Shown: piece by piece, positions 8,750 to 18,104 of the stretch
How the letters are laid out: the number at the start of each line of letters is the position of its first letter
Numbering within the stretch: position 1 is the stretch's first letter
Source of the DNA: Algibacter_G agarivorans
GTDB lineage: Bacteria > Bacteroidota > Bacteroidia > Flavobacteriales > Flavobacteriaceae
Assembly: GCF_039543245.1 (NCBI RefSeq)
Contig: NZ_BAABJJ010000031.1
Location: 1-58,340, forward strand
Direction of reading: 5' to 3'
DNA: 58,340 nt
Translations under genes and position numbers: made by a program
Notes under the pieces: generated by a model
Databases searched by the model: none
Seen by the model: the letters and a program-made list of their open reading frames with translations, nothing else
What the model was told of the DNA's origin: nothing

Positions 8750-8842
8750 ATGATGTTTATATATTTTATTATTCTTGTATTGTTTTTTATTGCAGCCCTT
8801 ACTTTTTCAGTACATATTTATAACAGAAACAAAAACGGTTAA
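8750..8842 (+). CDS. Possible 30-residue single-helix membrane peptide
   Basis: ATG ATG start, then MFIYFIILVLFFIAALTF, a single strongly hydrophobic segment, and a basic tail ending NRNKNG. It lies tail to tail with ung, 9 bases from the ung stop. In A+T-rich DNA such frames arise by chance, and there is no clear promoter or ribosome-binding site. Treat as a weak candidate. Confidence 0.2.
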   Translation: MMFIYFIILVLFFIAALTFSVHIYNRNKNG

Positions 8843-8851
8843 ACTTTTTTA

Positions 8852-9526
8852 CTACCAATTTATTTTCTTCTCTCCATTATCTTCCAACCAAATATTGGCA
8901 TCACTAAAACTCTTATTTCCGAACCAATACCCTCTATTTGCACTTAAGGGCGAAGGATGCCCCGAAGTCAATACTTTATGTTTTTGATTATCAATTAACT
9001 TTATTTTTTTCTTGGCAAAACCACCCCAAAGTAGGAATACAACACCTTGTTTTTGGTCACTAATTATTTTAATGATTGCATCTGTAAAAATTTCCCAACC
9101 CTTCTTTTGATGGCTTGCCGCTTGATGTGCTCTTACTGTTAAGGTTGCATTTAACAACAATACTCCTTGACTTGCCCAACGTATTAAATTACCGCTTTTA
9201 GGATATGGAATTCCTAAATCTAATTCAATTTCTTTAAATATATTGATTAACGACGGCGGGTGTTTAATCCCTTCATTTACAGAAAAACATAATCCATTAG
9301 CTTGTCCGTGGTCATGATATGGATCTTGACCAATAATAACTACCTTAACATCTTCAAAATGACAATGATTAAACGCATTAAAAATCTGGTTTCTAGGTGG
9401 GAAACAAGTATGTTTATTATATTCAGACTTAACAAAACCTGTTAAATCATTAAAATATTGTTTATTTAGCTCTTGTTCTAAATAAGGTTTCCAGCTTTTG
9501 TGAATATCGAAACTCATATTGAACAT
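8852..9526 (-). CDS. ung: Uracil-DNA glycosylase (family 1)
   Basis: Removes uracil from DNA in base-excision repair. The water-activating motif GQDPYHDHGQANG contains catalytic D68, and the DNA-intercalation motif HPSPLSANRG carries catalytic H190. The uracil-binding segment LLLNATLTV is at residues 123-131. Length 224 is standard. The start may be M1 or M4, as both fit. It begins 4 bases after the holA stop and is probably co-transcribed with holA. Confidence 0.97.
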   Translation of the reverse strand: MFNMSFDIHKSWKPYLEQELNKQYFNDLTGFVKSEYNKHTCFPPRNQIFNAFNHCHFEDVKVVIIGQDPYHDHGQANGLCFSVNEGIKHPPSLINIFKEIELDLGIPYPKSGNLIRWASQGVLLLNATLTVRAHQAASHQKKGWEIFTDAIIKIISDQKQGVVFLLWGGFAKKKIKLIDNQKHKVLTSGHPSPLSANRGYWFGNKSFSDANIWLEDNGEKKINW

Positions 9527-9530
9527 AAAA

Positions 9531-10535
9531 TTAGTTTAGAATTCTAACCAATAATTCCTTTAACAAATCACCTTGTGGCACAGCATTAGAACCAACACCT
9601 TTGCTTTTTACATCAAATTCTCTCAAGGTAGATACCACACTACTCACTTTACGCATCGGGTAATTTCGTGCCGCAGTAATATACTCATTAACAAAATAAG
9701 GATTCACCTTTAAAGCAGAAGCAACACTTCTTGGAGATTTATCATTTAATCCATGAAAATGAAGTAATTGCGAGAAAAAATTAAACAATAATGATACCGT
9801 TACCACCATTGGGTTATCCTTGGGGTTCTCAGCAAAATAATTAACTATTTTGTGCGCTTTAATGGTATTCTTTTCACCTATTGCTTTGCGCAATTCAAAA
9901 TTATTGTAGTCTTTACTTATGCCTATGTTTTCTTCTATATGATCAGGCGAAATTTGAGTCCCTTTTGGTAAAATAATCTGAAGCTTTTCTAATTCATTAT
10001 TTATTTTACTTAAATCTGTTCCTAAAAATTCCACAAGCATTTGTGCGGCTTTTGGCGAAATGGTATAGTTTTTTGGAGATAATACGCGACGAATCCAATC
10101 GGCTACTTGGTTTTCATAAAGCTTTTTACTCTCATAAACTACGCCTGTTTTTTTAAGTGTTTTATAAAGTGTTTTACGCTTATCAATTTTTTTGTACTTA
10201 TAATTCAGAACCAAAACCGTTGTTGGCTGAGGATTTTCGGCATATTTAGCCAATTTCTCAATGGTGCGGGATAAATCTTGAGCTTCTTTAACAATAACGA
10301 CCTGATGCTCTGCCATCATGGGGTATCGCTTTGCATTACCTACAATATCTTCAACAGTTACATCGCGTCCATACAACACCATTTGATTAAAACCGCGTTC
10401 CTCTTCAGCTAAAACAGTAGCTTCAATAAAATCTGAAATCTTATCAATATAGTAAGACTCTTCACCCATTAAAAAGTATATGGGTTTTAATTTACCATTC
10501 TTTATATCTGTAACCAATTGTTTTACTTCGTCCAA
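9531..10535 (-). CDS. holA: DNA polymerase III subunit delta
   Basis: Clamp-loader delta subunit, which opens the sliding clamp. The 334-residue length and the N-terminal ELMGEE-like YFLMGEESYYIDK segment, then a conserved KIDKRKTLYKTLKK region and a C-terminal helical domain, match the HolA family of Bacteroidota. The family lacks a Walker A motif, and none is present here. The gene is upstream of ung and divergent from the HsdR-domain gene at 10664. Confidence 0.92.
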   Translation of the reverse strand: MDEVKQLVTDIKNGKLKPIYFLMGEESYYIDKISDFIEATVLAEEERGFNQMVLYGRDVTVEDIVGNAKRYPMMAEHQVVIVKEAQDLSRTIEKLAKYAENPQPTTVLVLNYKYKKIDKRKTLYKTLKKTGVVYESKKLYENQVADWIRRVLSPKNYTISPKAAQMLVEFLGTDLSKINNELEKLQIILPKGTQISPDHIEENIGISKDYNNFELRKAIGEKNTIKAHKIVNYFAENPKDNPMVVTVSLLFNFFSQLLHFHGLNDKSPRSVASALKVNPYFVNEYITAARNYPMRKVSSVVSTLREFDVKSKGVGSNAVPQGDLLKELLVRILN

Positions 10536-10612
10536 ATCCTCTTAAAATTTTCAAATTGCAAGCACTAAATTCCATGTATATAAGTACAAATTTGGAATTT
10601 GGTATTTAGAAA

Positions 10613-10643
10613 TTGTGATTTATCATTTTGTAGTTTAACTTTG
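10613..10643 (+). promoter_or_regulatory. Bacteroidota-type promoter for the HsdR-domain gene
   Basis: TTG at 10613-10615, a 20-base spacer, then TAACTTTG at 10636-10643, an exact TANNTTTG -7 box. It ends 20 bases before the TTG start at 10664. Confidence 0.65.
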
Positions 10644-10663
10644 AAAAAATAAACATCATCACA

Positions 10664-11110
10664 TTGCAAGACCTTAATTTTCCAAAGTATTCCTTTCGAT
10701 TCAAAAATAGCGAAAATAAAGTTTCCATTTTCGATAGTATTCGTAAAAAATTTGTGATTTTACAACCCGAAGAATGGGTGCGCCAACATAGTATCCAATA
10801 TTTAATTGAAGAAAAAGGATATCCTAAATCCTTAATTAATATTGAAAAAGAACTGACTATTAACACATTAAAAAAGCGATATGATATTGTGGTTTTTAAC
10901 CCAGATGGAAGTATTCATTTAATAGTAGAATGTAAAGCGCCTAGAATTAATATTAATCAAGACACATTCGACCAAATAGCCCGTTATAATTTAGAGTTAA
11001 ACGCCTCCTATTTAATGGTTACTAACGGATTAAATCATTATTATTGCCAAATGGATTTTGAAAATGAAAAGTATCGGTTTTTAAAAGACATTCCAGGGTA
11101 TAGTAGATAG
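10664..11110 (+). CDS. Orphan type I restriction HsdR N-terminal domain protein
   Basis: A 148-residue protein corresponding only to the nuclease domain of type I restriction R subunits (HSDR_N family). The PD-(D/E)xK-type core is visible as D74 (RYDIVVFN) and E89-C-K91 (VECKAP), preceded by the conserved EEWVRQH helix (36-42). The start is TTG at 10664, fixed by the position of the promoter and by the conserved LNFPKYSF beginning. There are no helicase, HsdM or HsdS genes nearby, so this is not a restriction system. Such stand-alone proteins are common in Bacteroidota, with unknown role. Confidence 0.8.
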   Translation: MQDLNFPKYSFRFKNSENKVSIFDSIRKKFVILQPEEWVRQHSIQYLIEEKGYPKSLINIEKELTINTLKKRYDIVVFNPDGSIHLIVECKAPRININQDTFDQIARYNLELNASYLMVTNGLNHYYCQMDFENEKYRFLKDIPGYSR

Positions 11111-11121
11111 TATTCAGCTTA

Positions 11122-11147
11122 CAGTCGCAGTCGCAGTCGCAGTCGCA
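11122..11147 (+). repeat. Hexamer tandem repeat (CAGTCG)x4
   Basis: Four perfect CAGTCG units plus a CA remainder in the gap between the HsdR-domain gene and the glycosyltransferase gene. A shorter related stretch (AGTCGCAGTCACAG) is at 19666-19679. The unit number may vary by slippage. Confidence 0.8.
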
Positions 11148-11215
11148 TAAAAGTAAAAAGAGTTATTAATTAAGAAAGATTAACACATAAACTTTTAAAA
11201 TATATAAACTAAAAA

Positions 11216-12205
11216 TTGAACATAGCCATCGTCATATTAAACTGGAATGGAAAAAAACTATTAGAACAGTTTTTACCTTCAGTTATTAAGTATTCAAAAG
11301 AAGCGCGTATCTATCTGGCAGATAATGCTTCTACAGATAATTCTGTTTCTTATGTAAAAGCCACATATCCATCAATAAAGATTATTCAAAACAAAGAAAA
11401 TGGCGGATATGCTAAAGGTTATAATGATGCATTGCAACATATTGAAGCTGACATATTTTGCCTTTTAAATAGCGATGTAGAAGTTACAAAAAACTGGCTT
11501 GTTCCCATTATAGAAGTATTCAAAAAAAATCAGAATACTGCTATTATCCAACCTAAATTATTAGATTTCAAAAAGAAAGATTACTTTGAGTATGCTGGAG
11601 CCGCTGGAGGTTTTATTGATAAGTTTGGCTATCCATATTGTCGAGGTAGAATTTTTAATACCATTGAAAAAGATACCGGACAATACAATGATATTTTCGA
11701 AATATTTTGGGCATCTGGAGCTTGCCTTTTCATCAGAAGTGAAGTTTTTAAAGCACTAAATGGCCTAGATGAACTTTACTTTGCGCATATAGAAGAAATA
11801 GACTTATGTTGGCGTGCCAAAAATTTAGGCTATTCTATTAAATACGTTGGATATTCGGAAGTTTATCATGTAGGCGGCGCTACTTTAAATGCCTTAAACC
11901 CTAAAAAAACATTTCTTAATTTTAGAAATAGCCTATTCGCCCTTACCAAAAACGCAAATGGGGTTTTGTTTTCACTTATATGTATTCGCCTAGTTTTAGA
12001 TGGCATTGCAGGAGTAAAGTTTTTATTGGAATTTAAACCTAAACACACCTTAGCAGTCATAAAAGCACATTTTAGTTTTTACTTTTACTTAAATCGTTTA
12101 TTAAAAAAACGAAAAGCAATAAAAAATAAAATAAAATACTATCAAAGAACATCTATAGTATTCGATTATTTCGTAAATAAAAAAACGAATTACAAAAGTT
12201 TATAA
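11216..12205 (+). CDS. Glycosyltransferase family 2 (rhamnosyltransferase-like)
   Basis: GT-A fold sugar transferase of 329 residues. The N-terminal AIVILNWNG (residues 4-12), ADNASTDNS (35-43), NGGYAKGYN (62-70) and LLNSDVEV (83-90, the DxD-equivalent) form the nucleotide-sugar site, and EEIDLCWR near residue 193 is the acceptor-side motif typical of the WbbL-like group. The start is TTG at 11216; the conserved beta strand follows directly, so no upstream start is needed. Two hydrophobic stretches near the C-terminus suggest membrane association. The sugar and acceptor are unknown, with cell-surface glycan synthesis most likely. Confidence 0.85.
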   Translation: MNIAIVILNWNGKKLLEQFLPSVIKYSKEARIYLADNASTDNSVSYVKATYPSIKIIQNKENGGYAKGYNDALQHIEADIFCLLNSDVEVTKNWLVPIIEVFKKNQNTAIIQPKLLDFKKKDYFEYAGAAGGFIDKFGYPYCRGRIFNTIEKDTGQYNDIFEIFWASGACLFIRSEVFKALNGLDELYFAHIEEIDLCWRAKNLGYSIKYVGYSEVYHVGGATLNALNPKKTFLNFRNSLFALTKNANGVLFSLICIRLVLDGIAGVKFLLEFKPKHTLAVIKAHFSFYFYLNRLLKKRKAIKNKIKYYQRTSIVFDYFVNKKTNYKSL

Positions 12206-12231
12206 CTCGTTAGTAAAAGTTTTGTTAAAAT

Positions 12232-12262
12232 GTTGAAAACTACTGATTTTTATATACTTTTG
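12232..12262 (+). promoter_or_regulatory. Bacteroidota-type promoter for the OmpA lipoprotein gene
   Basis: GTTG at 12232-12235, a spacer of exactly 19 bases, then TACTTTTG at 12255-12262. This nearly perfectly fits the Bacteroidota consensus TTTG-N19-TANNTTTG. It lies 36 bases upstream of the ATG, and a strong promoter fits an abundant envelope protein. Confidence 0.75.
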
Positions 12263-12298
12263 TGCAAATTAACAAGAAAAATTAATCCTTAAATAATT

Positions 12299-13138
12299 AT
12301 GAAAAAAGTTTTATTACTTAGTGTATCTGCCATGTTATTATTAAGTTCATGTGTAACTAAAAAACAATTTACAGATCTTCAAGCAAAACAAAAAGAAACT
12401 CAAGATTTACTTAACTCTGCAACTGTAAAATTAAATTCTTGTTTAGAGGATAGAGCATCTGCAACAGCTAGAGCAAAAGCACTAGAAGAGCAAGTAGTGG
12501 ATTTACGTAAAAGTAATGACAATTTAACAATTTTGTCATCTAAAGGTGCTAGTAATGTTGAGAAAACATTAGAGAGCATCAAAGAAAAAGAACTTAAAAT
12601 TACACGCTTACAAGACGCACTTACTCAAAAGGATAGTGTAACTTTAGCTTTAGTAACAAGCTTAAAACGTGAAGTTGGCATAAATGACCCAGATATTGAA
12701 GTGAATGTTGAAAAAGGTGTAGTATTCATTTCTATTGCCGATAAATTATTATTCCAAAGCGGTAGCTACAATGTAACAACAAAAGCTAAAGATGTCTTGG
12801 CAAAAGTGGCTAAAGTAGTAAATAGCAAGCCAGATTTTGAATGCATGATAGAAGGTCACACCGATAGTAGATCATACGAAAAAGGCGTATTATTAGATAA
12901 CTGGGATTTAAGTGTAAAACGTTCTACATCTATTATTAGAGTATTACAAGAACTTGGTGTTAACCCAGGACAGTTAATTGCTGCAGGTCGTAGTTCTTAT
13001 GTGCCATTAGTAGATAACGATACAGCAGAAAATAGAGCAAAAAACAGACGTACACGTGTTGTTGTGTTGCCAAAAATCGATCAGTTTTATGACATGATTG
13101 AAAAAGAAATGAAAACCCTTGCAGCTGGTGGTAACTAA
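12299..13138 (+). CDS. OmpA-family outer-membrane lipoprotein
   Basis: Lipoprotein signal peptide with lipobox LLSSC (lipidated C18), a coiled-coil region at residues about 22-125 (rich in Q, K, E and heptad leucines), and a C-terminal OmpA peptidoglycan-binding domain (about 150-270). Visible OmpA motifs are IEGHTDSRSY, NWDLSVKRS and NRRTRVVV, including the Asp and Arg that bind diaminopimelate. At 279 residues it lacks a beta barrel, so it is an anchor between envelope and peptidoglycan and not a porin. It is flanked by its own promoter and terminator. Confidence 0.92.
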   Translation: MKKVLLLSVSAMLLLSSCVTKKQFTDLQAKQKETQDLLNSATVKLNSCLEDRASATARAKALEEQVVDLRKSNDNLTILSSKGASNVEKTLESIKEKELKITRLQDALTQKDSVTLALVTSLKREVGINDPDIEVNVEKGVVFISIADKLLFQSGSYNVTTKAKDVLAKVAKVVNSKPDFECMIEGHTDSRSYEKGVLLDNWDLSVKRSTSIIRVLQELGVNPGQLIAAGRSSYVPLVDNDTAENRAKNRRTRVVVLPKIDQFYDMIEKEMKTLAAGGN

Positions 13139-13164
13139 GCAGTATTTTAAATAAACATAAATGA

Positions 13165-13194
13165 AGCTCAACTGGAAGGTTGGGCTTTTTTTTT
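13165..13194 (+). terminator. Rho-independent terminator of the OmpA lipoprotein gene
   Basis: AGCTCAAC and GTTGGGCT form an 8-base stem (one G-U pair) with a 6-base loop, followed by eight more T residues. It begins 26 bases after the stop codon. Confidence 0.85.
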
Positions 13195-13205
13195 GGATTA
13201 AACTT

Positions 13206-13300
13206 TTATTTGGGCGGTTACCCAAAGGGTCAGGCTTTCGGCAGTCACTTCCCAATAAAAATTGGGCGAGCTCGAACAAAGTCTCAATCCTTAACGCTAG
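13206..13300 (+). repeat. Variable-hairpin dispersed repeat, copy 1
   Basis: TTATTTGGGC at the left end, a small TTTGGG/CCCAAA stem (13209-13226), the shared segment GGCTTTCGGCAGTC, then a perfect CCCAAT-AAAA-ATTGGG hairpin (13251-13266), followed by GAGCTC and AACAAAG plus CTCAAT. The reverse complement of 33645-33756 has the same outer parts but an unrelated hairpin. It lies in the 477-base gap before the Sua5-family gene. Confidence 0.7.
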
Positions 13301-13550
13301 CTTGCCGTTTTGTTATATGCTTTCAACTAAACACTTATGCAATCGGAGAGGCTCAGAGCGCTACAATTGTGAATTGATTTAGCTCCGATGAACCTCGAAA
13401 CTTAAGTTTTTTTTATAGATTATTTATACGAGCTCATGCAATTGCTTAAACCCACGTTTGTGATTTAGGTTTCAAATTGCATTTTTACGTATGGATTCAC
13501 AAGAAAGCCTGTTGCGTCATCTTTCCTGTCTGAGTTGTGAATTCAATTTC

Positions 13551-13570
13551 ATGAGGTTGCCACGTCTTAC
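13551..13570 (+). repeat. Fragment of a GTCATTGCGAGG-type dispersed repeat
   Basis: ATGAGGTTGCCACGTC resembles the reverse complement of the repeat at 28988-29021 (ATGAGATTGCCACGTC). It is an eroded copy. The remaining sequence between 13301 and 13615 holds no gene I can support. Confidence 0.5.
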
Positions 13571-13615
13571 TGTTTAGCATTGACAGTTCCAACTAACAAC
13601 TACTATTTGACAAAC

Positions 13616-14236
13616 CTAAAAAATCTCCAAATCCCCCTTACCTTCTCTAAGAACAACCGGTTCACCTTCAGATAAATCTATAACGGTAGAGGGTTCGTTA
13701 TCGCCATAACCACCATCTATTACTAAATCTACCAGATTACCCCATTTTTCAAGAATGAGTTCTGGGTCTGTGGTATACTCTATAACTTCATCATCATCAT
13801 GGATAGAAGTTGATATAATAGGGTTTCCAAGTTTCCTTACAATCTCCAAAGCAATGTTATTATCTGGCACACGAATACCAACTGTCTTTTTCTTTTTAAA
13901 AGGGTTTGGTAACGATTTACCTCCAGGAAGAATAAAGGTATAAGGCCCTGGAAGCGCACGCTTCAATATTTTAAAAACCGACGTATCAATTTGCTTCACG
14001 TAATCACTTAAATTACTAAGGTCGTGACAAACAAACGAAAAATTTGCTTTTTCTAATTTAACTTGTTTAATTCTAGCCACACGCTCTAAGGCTTTTAAAT
14101 TGGTAATATCACAGCCTAAACCATAAACGGTATCGGTAGGATAAATTATAAGTCCACCACGTTTTAGAATAGCCACGGCCTTTTCAACCTGCTTAGGATC
14201 TGGATTCTCTTCATAAATTCTAATAAATTCTGCCAT
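13616..14236 (-). CDS. Sua5/YciO/YrdC family protein (threonylcarbamoyl-AMP synthase or YciO-like)
   Basis: A 206-residue YrdC-domain protein. The KRxG-YPTDTVYGLG segment (GGLIIYPTDTVYGLGCD, residues about 27-43) is the hallmark of enzymes that form threonylcarbamoyl-AMP for the universal tRNA t6A37 modification. The FSFVCHDLSNLSDY stretch and the lack of a C-terminal Sua5 domain place it closer to YciO than to TsaC, so the t6A role is likely but not certain. It begins 11 bases after the stop of the upstream helicase gene and is probably co-transcribed with it. Confidence 0.85.
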   Translation of the reverse strand: MAEFIRIYEENPDPKQVEKAVAILKRGGLIIYPTDTVYGLGCDITNLKALERVARIKQVKLEKANFSFVCHDLSNLSDYVKQIDTSVFKILKRALPGPYTFILPGGKSLPNPFKKKKTVGIRVPDNNIALEIVRKLGNPIISTSIHDDDEVIEYTTDPELILEKWGNLVDLVIDGGYGDNEPSTVIDLSEGEPVVLREGKGDLEIF

Positions 14237-14247
14237 AATATCAACTT

Positions 14248-16596
14248 TTACCCAACAACCTCCAACTTAGCAAAACGCAATAACAACTTTTTAACACCGC
14301 CATGCTGAAAATTAATTTCAGCTTTAACATCGCCGCCTGTACCTTCAATTTTCATGACTTCTCCTGTTCCAAAACGGATATGCTTAACAATATTGCCAAC
14401 AACCAGTTTACTATCAAATAGATTCGTGTTGCCGTTAGTTTTTGTAACTGGCTTTAAGTTTTTATGCGTTGTTACTTCGAACTTTTCAGGTTCTTTTTTC
14501 GTTACATTTCCTTTTTTAAATACAGGTTTTTTAGCTGGTTTGTATCTAATTTTATTCGGATTTATTTGAGCGGTTTCTGGGTCGCCAAAAATATCAGCAG
14601 ACAGCATCGGGTTGAATCGACGTTCTTCAATAGGCGTTACAATATCTAAATACTGCTCGTCTATTTCTTCAATAAAACGGCTAGGTTCAGAATCTACTAA
14701 TTTTCCCCAACGGTAACGGGATAAAGCATACGTTAAATAAGCTTGCTTTTCGGCACGTGTTAATGCTACATAAAACAAACGGCGCTCCTCCTCTAGTTCG
14801 CTACGGGTATTCATACTCATAGCGCTCGGGAATAAATCTTCTTCAAGCCCAACAACAAACACCGTTGGAAACTCCAGCCCTTTCGCTAAATGTATAGTCA
14901 TTAACGCGACGTGGTCAGCATCACCTTTATCGGCGTCTAAATCCGTTGCCAAAGCCACATCCTCTAAAAATTCAGCCAAAGAACCCGTAGTATCAGCAAT
15001 TTCCTTTTGTCCTTCAACAAAATCCTTCATACCATTTAAAAGCTCTTCAATATTTTCCATTTTAGCAACACCTTCTGGCGTACCATCTTTATTGAACTCT
15101 TTTATTAAACCCGTGGTTCTTGTAACATGTTCTGCCAATTCAAAAACATCGGCAGTTTGATTTAATACTTGAAAACTTTCAATGAGCGTAACAAAATTTT
15201 GAAGTTTGGTTTTGGTTCCTGAATTAATCTTAACATCGGTTTTATCGATATTTTTCATCACTTCAAAAATTGTTCGATTATAACCATTGGCCGAAACAAT
15301 CAATTTATCGACTGTAGTTTGCCCAATACCACGAGGCGGGAAATTAATAACACGCTTTAAGGCTTCCTCATCCGCAGGATTAATAATTAAACGCAAATAA
15401 GACAATACGTCTTTAATTTCTTTTCGTTGATAAAATGATAAGCCGCCATAAATCCTATACGGGATATCACGCTTTCGCAACGCATCTTCAATAGACCGCG
15501 ACTGTGCATTGGTTCTGTATAAAATAGCAAAATCGCTGTTTTTTAACTGGTTTTGCATTTTATTCTCCCAAATGGTACTGGCTACATAACGCCCTTCATC
15601 TCCATCTGTTAAAGAGCGATGTACTTTTACTTTTTCGCCTTCATCATTGGCTGTCCAAACTATTTTTTCAAGTTTCGTTTCGTTTTTATCAATAATAGAA
15701 TTCGCAGCATTGACTATATTTTTAGTTGAACGGTAATTCTGTTCCAATCTAAATTCTTTTACATCATCATAATCCTTCTGAAAATTCAGAATATTATTAA
15801 TGTTAGCACCACGGAACGCATAAATACTCTGTGCATCATCCCCTACTACGCAAATGTTCTGAAACTTATCAGACAACGCTCTCACAATTAAATATTGCGA
15901 GTGGTTGGTATCCTGATACTCATCAACCAAAATATATTTAAAACGGTTTTGGTATTTCATTAAAACCTCAGGAAACCGCGTTAACAGTTCATTGGTTTTC
16001 AACAATAAATCATCAAAATCCATAGCGCCAGCTTTAAAACATCGGTCTACATATGCTTTGTAAATATCGCCCATACGAGGGCGCCTTGCCATAGCATCCG
16101 CCTCCTTAAGTTCTGGGTTTTGAAAATAAGCGCGTACGGTAATCAAACTGTTCTTATATGAAGAAATTCTAGAGCGCACTTGCTTATACTTATAAATATC
16201 TTTATCAAGTTGCAATTCTTTGATAATAGAAGCAATCAGTCTATCAGAGTCTTGAGTATCGTAAATCGTGAAATTACTTGGGTAGCCTAATCTATCTGCC
16301 TCAATACGCAAAATTTTAGCAAACACCGAGTGAAATGTACCCATCCATAAATTCTTAGCCTCACTTGTACCAACAATACCAGCAATACGTTCCTTCATTT
16401 CGCGAGCCGATTTATTAGTAAACGTTAGGGATAATATATTAAAAGGGTCAATACCCTTACTCATCATATAAGCAATACGATAGGTAAGCACACGCGTTTT
16501 TCCAGAACCAGCGCCTGCAATAATAATCATGGGGCCATCAATTTGAATAGTTGGCTCTAATTGGGCTTCATTTAATTGGCTTAAATACTTTTCCAA
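14248..16596 (-). CDS. UvrD/PcrA-like superfamily 1A DNA helicase
   Basis: 3'-5' DNA helicase for repair and replication-conflict resolution, 782 residues. Helicase motifs in order are: Walker A AGAGSGKT (27-34), motif Ia SLTFTNKSAREMKER, motif II VDEYQDTNHSQY (near 224), motif III GDDAQSIYAFRGA, motif IV QNYRSTKNI, motif V TIHLAKGLEF and motif VI FYVALTRAEK. The C-terminal tail (VGNIVKHIRFGTGEV onward) is the Tudor-like PcrA extension that binds RNA polymerase. pcrA or uvrD are both reasonable names. Confidence 0.95.
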   Translation of the reverse strand: MEKYLSQLNEAQLEPTIQIDGPMIIIAGAGSGKTRVLTYRIAYMMSKGIDPFNILSLTFTNKSAREMKERIAGIVGTSEAKNLWMGTFHSVFAKILRIEADRLGYPSNFTIYDTQDSDRLIASIIKELQLDKDIYKYKQVRSRISSYKNSLITVRAYFQNPELKEADAMARRPRMGDIYKAYVDRCFKAGAMDFDDLLLKTNELLTRFPEVLMKYQNRFKYILVDEYQDTNHSQYLIVRALSDKFQNICVVGDDAQSIYAFRGANINNILNFQKDYDDVKEFRLEQNYRSTKNIVNAANSIIDKNETKLEKIVWTANDEGEKVKVHRSLTDGDEGRYVASTIWENKMQNQLKNSDFAILYRTNAQSRSIEDALRKRDIPYRIYGGLSFYQRKEIKDVLSYLRLIINPADEEALKRVINFPPRGIGQTTVDKLIVSANGYNRTIFEVMKNIDKTDVKINSGTKTKLQNFVTLIESFQVLNQTADVFELAEHVTRTTGLIKEFNKDGTPEGVAKMENIEELLNGMKDFVEGQKEIADTTGSLAEFLEDVALATDLDADKGDADHVALMTIHLAKGLEFPTVFVVGLEEDLFPSAMSMNTRSELEEERRLFYVALTRAEKQAYLTYALSRYRWGKLVDSEPSRFIEEIDEQYLDIVTPIEERRFNPMLSADIFGDPETAQINPNKIRYKPAKKPVFKKGNVTKKEPEKFEVTTHKNLKPVTKTNGNTNLFDSKLVVGNIVKHIRFGTGEVMKIEGTGGDVKAEINFQHGGVKKLLLRFAKLEVVG

Positions 16597-16831
16597 ATCA
16601 TCTTCAATTTTATCACGTGAAAATAGCGATTGTTATGCTTTTATTGAAGTGTAATTCATAATAATTATAAACAATTAACACTTATATTATGCTTTAGTAT
16701 ATTTTGAATATCTTTAATGTTGAAAAAATTTCATCTTTCTTATGAAACATCCATAACTAAATTTCGATACCCAAGGAAATGATTAAATGGATGTTACATG
16801 TTACCAATAAAAAAACAATAAATATAAACAC

Positions 16832-18103
16832 ATGAAACACCTCATATTTCTATTTTCTTTCTTTGGAATAATTAATTCTTACGGACAGCATAATTTAGAA
16901 AAACAATATATTGATATTGAATCTAAAGTCATAGAATGGCGACGCGATTTTCATCAAAATCCAGAACTATCAAATAGAGAGTTTAAAACTGCCGAAAAGA
17001 TTGCAGGGCATTTAAAATCTTTAGGTTTAGAGGTTAAAACTGGCGTAGCGCATACAGGAGTGGTTGCCATATTAAAAGGACATGCATTAGGAAAAGTGAT
17101 TGCTTTAAGAGCAGATATTGATGCACTTCCAGTTACTGAACGCAACGATTTACCTTTTAAAAGTAACATAAAAACCACATTTTTAAATACAGAAACCGGA
17201 GTAATGCATGCTTGTGGACATGATGCACATGCTGCCATTTTAATGGGCGTTGCAGAAGTACTTTCAAAAAACAAAGACAAGATTAAAGGTACTGTAAAAT
17301 TCATTTTTCAACCTGCCGAAGAAGGTCCTCCTCCAGGTGAAGAAGGCGGTGCAAAGCTCATGATAAAAGAAGGTGTTTTAGAAAACCCTAAAGTAGATGC
17401 TATTTTTGGCTTGCATATTCGTTCAGGGGTTGACGTTGGACAAATTCATTATAAACCAGGTGGTGCTATGGCTGCTGTAGAACGTTTTACGATTAATGTA
17501 AAAGGAAAGCAAACCCATGGCTCGGAACCATGGCTTGGTGTGGACCCCATTTTAATTTCAGCTAAAATTATTGATGGCTTACAAACTATTATCAGTCGGG
17601 AATCTGAATTAATTAATGAAGCTGCTGTAATTAGTGTTGGAAAAATTACTAGCGGTGTCCGCTTTAATATTATTCCTGAAAGTGCCGAACTCATTGGAAC
17701 GGTTAGAACTTTAGACCCCAATATGAAAGTTCATATTATGAAACGCATGAAAGCTATGACCGAAACCATTGCTAAAGCTTACGGTGGAGAAGCAACTATT
17801 AGATTTGAAAATTTTACAGCCGTTACTTATAATAATCATAGTTTAGTTTCTCAAATGCTACCTGCATTAGAGCGTGCTGCTGGAAAAGAAAATGTTACAC
17901 AAATAAAAGCAGAAACTATCGGAGAAGACTTTTCCTATTACCAAGAAAAAATACCTGGGTTTTATTTTTATTTGGGTGGAAAACCAGAAAACGCAACCAA
18001 AACACCACTGCATCATACGCCAGATTTTTTAATTAATGAAAGCGGATTGCTTCTTGGTGTAAAAGCATTAACACAAATAACTTTTGACTTTTTAAACAAC
18101 TAA
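16832..18103 (+). CDS. Exported M20-family amidohydrolase/peptidase
   Basis: Zinc-dependent hydrolase similar to hippurate hydrolases and N-acyl-amino-acid amidohydrolases, 423 residues. A Sec signal peptide (residues 1-19, ending SYGQ) predicts a periplasmic or surface location. Metal and catalytic motifs are HACGHDAHAA (126-135), QPAEEGPPPGEEGG (160-173, E163/E164) and a C-terminal H in HHTPDF. The dimerisation insert with HGSEPWLGVDP is present. The next gene starts 1 base after its stop, so the two are translationally coupled. The substrate is unknown. Confidence 0.9.
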   Translation: MKHLIFLFSFFGIINSYGQHNLEKQYIDIESKVIEWRRDFHQNPELSNREFKTAEKIAGHLKSLGLEVKTGVAHTGVVAILKGHALGKVIALRADIDALPVTERNDLPFKSNIKTTFLNTETGVMHACGHDAHAAILMGVAEVLSKNKDKIKGTVKFIFQPAEEGPPPGEEGGAKLMIKEGVLENPKVDAIFGLHIRSGVDVGQIHYKPGGAMAAVERFTINVKGKQTHGSEPWLGVDPILISAKIIDGLQTIISRESELINEAAVISVGKITSGVRFNIIPESAELIGTVRTLDPNMKVHIMKRMKAMTETIAKAYGGEATIRFENFTAVTYNNHSLVSQMLPALERAAGKENVTQIKAETIGEDFSYYQEKIPGFYFYLGGKPENATKTPLHHTPDFLINESGLLLGVKALTQITFDFLNN

Positions 18104-18104
18104 A

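Noticed and set aside
10664..11110. Type I restriction system
   Set aside because: Only the R-subunit nuclease domain is present; there is no helicase part, methylase or specificity subunit in the window.
11122..11147. CRISPR-like array
   Set aside because: The unit is only 6 bases, with no spacers and no cas genes.
16954..17304. Long open frames opposite to coding genes (for example on the minus strand in the M20, GH86 and adhesin genes)
   Set aside because: They mirror strong coding frames, lack start signals and have no recognisable domains.
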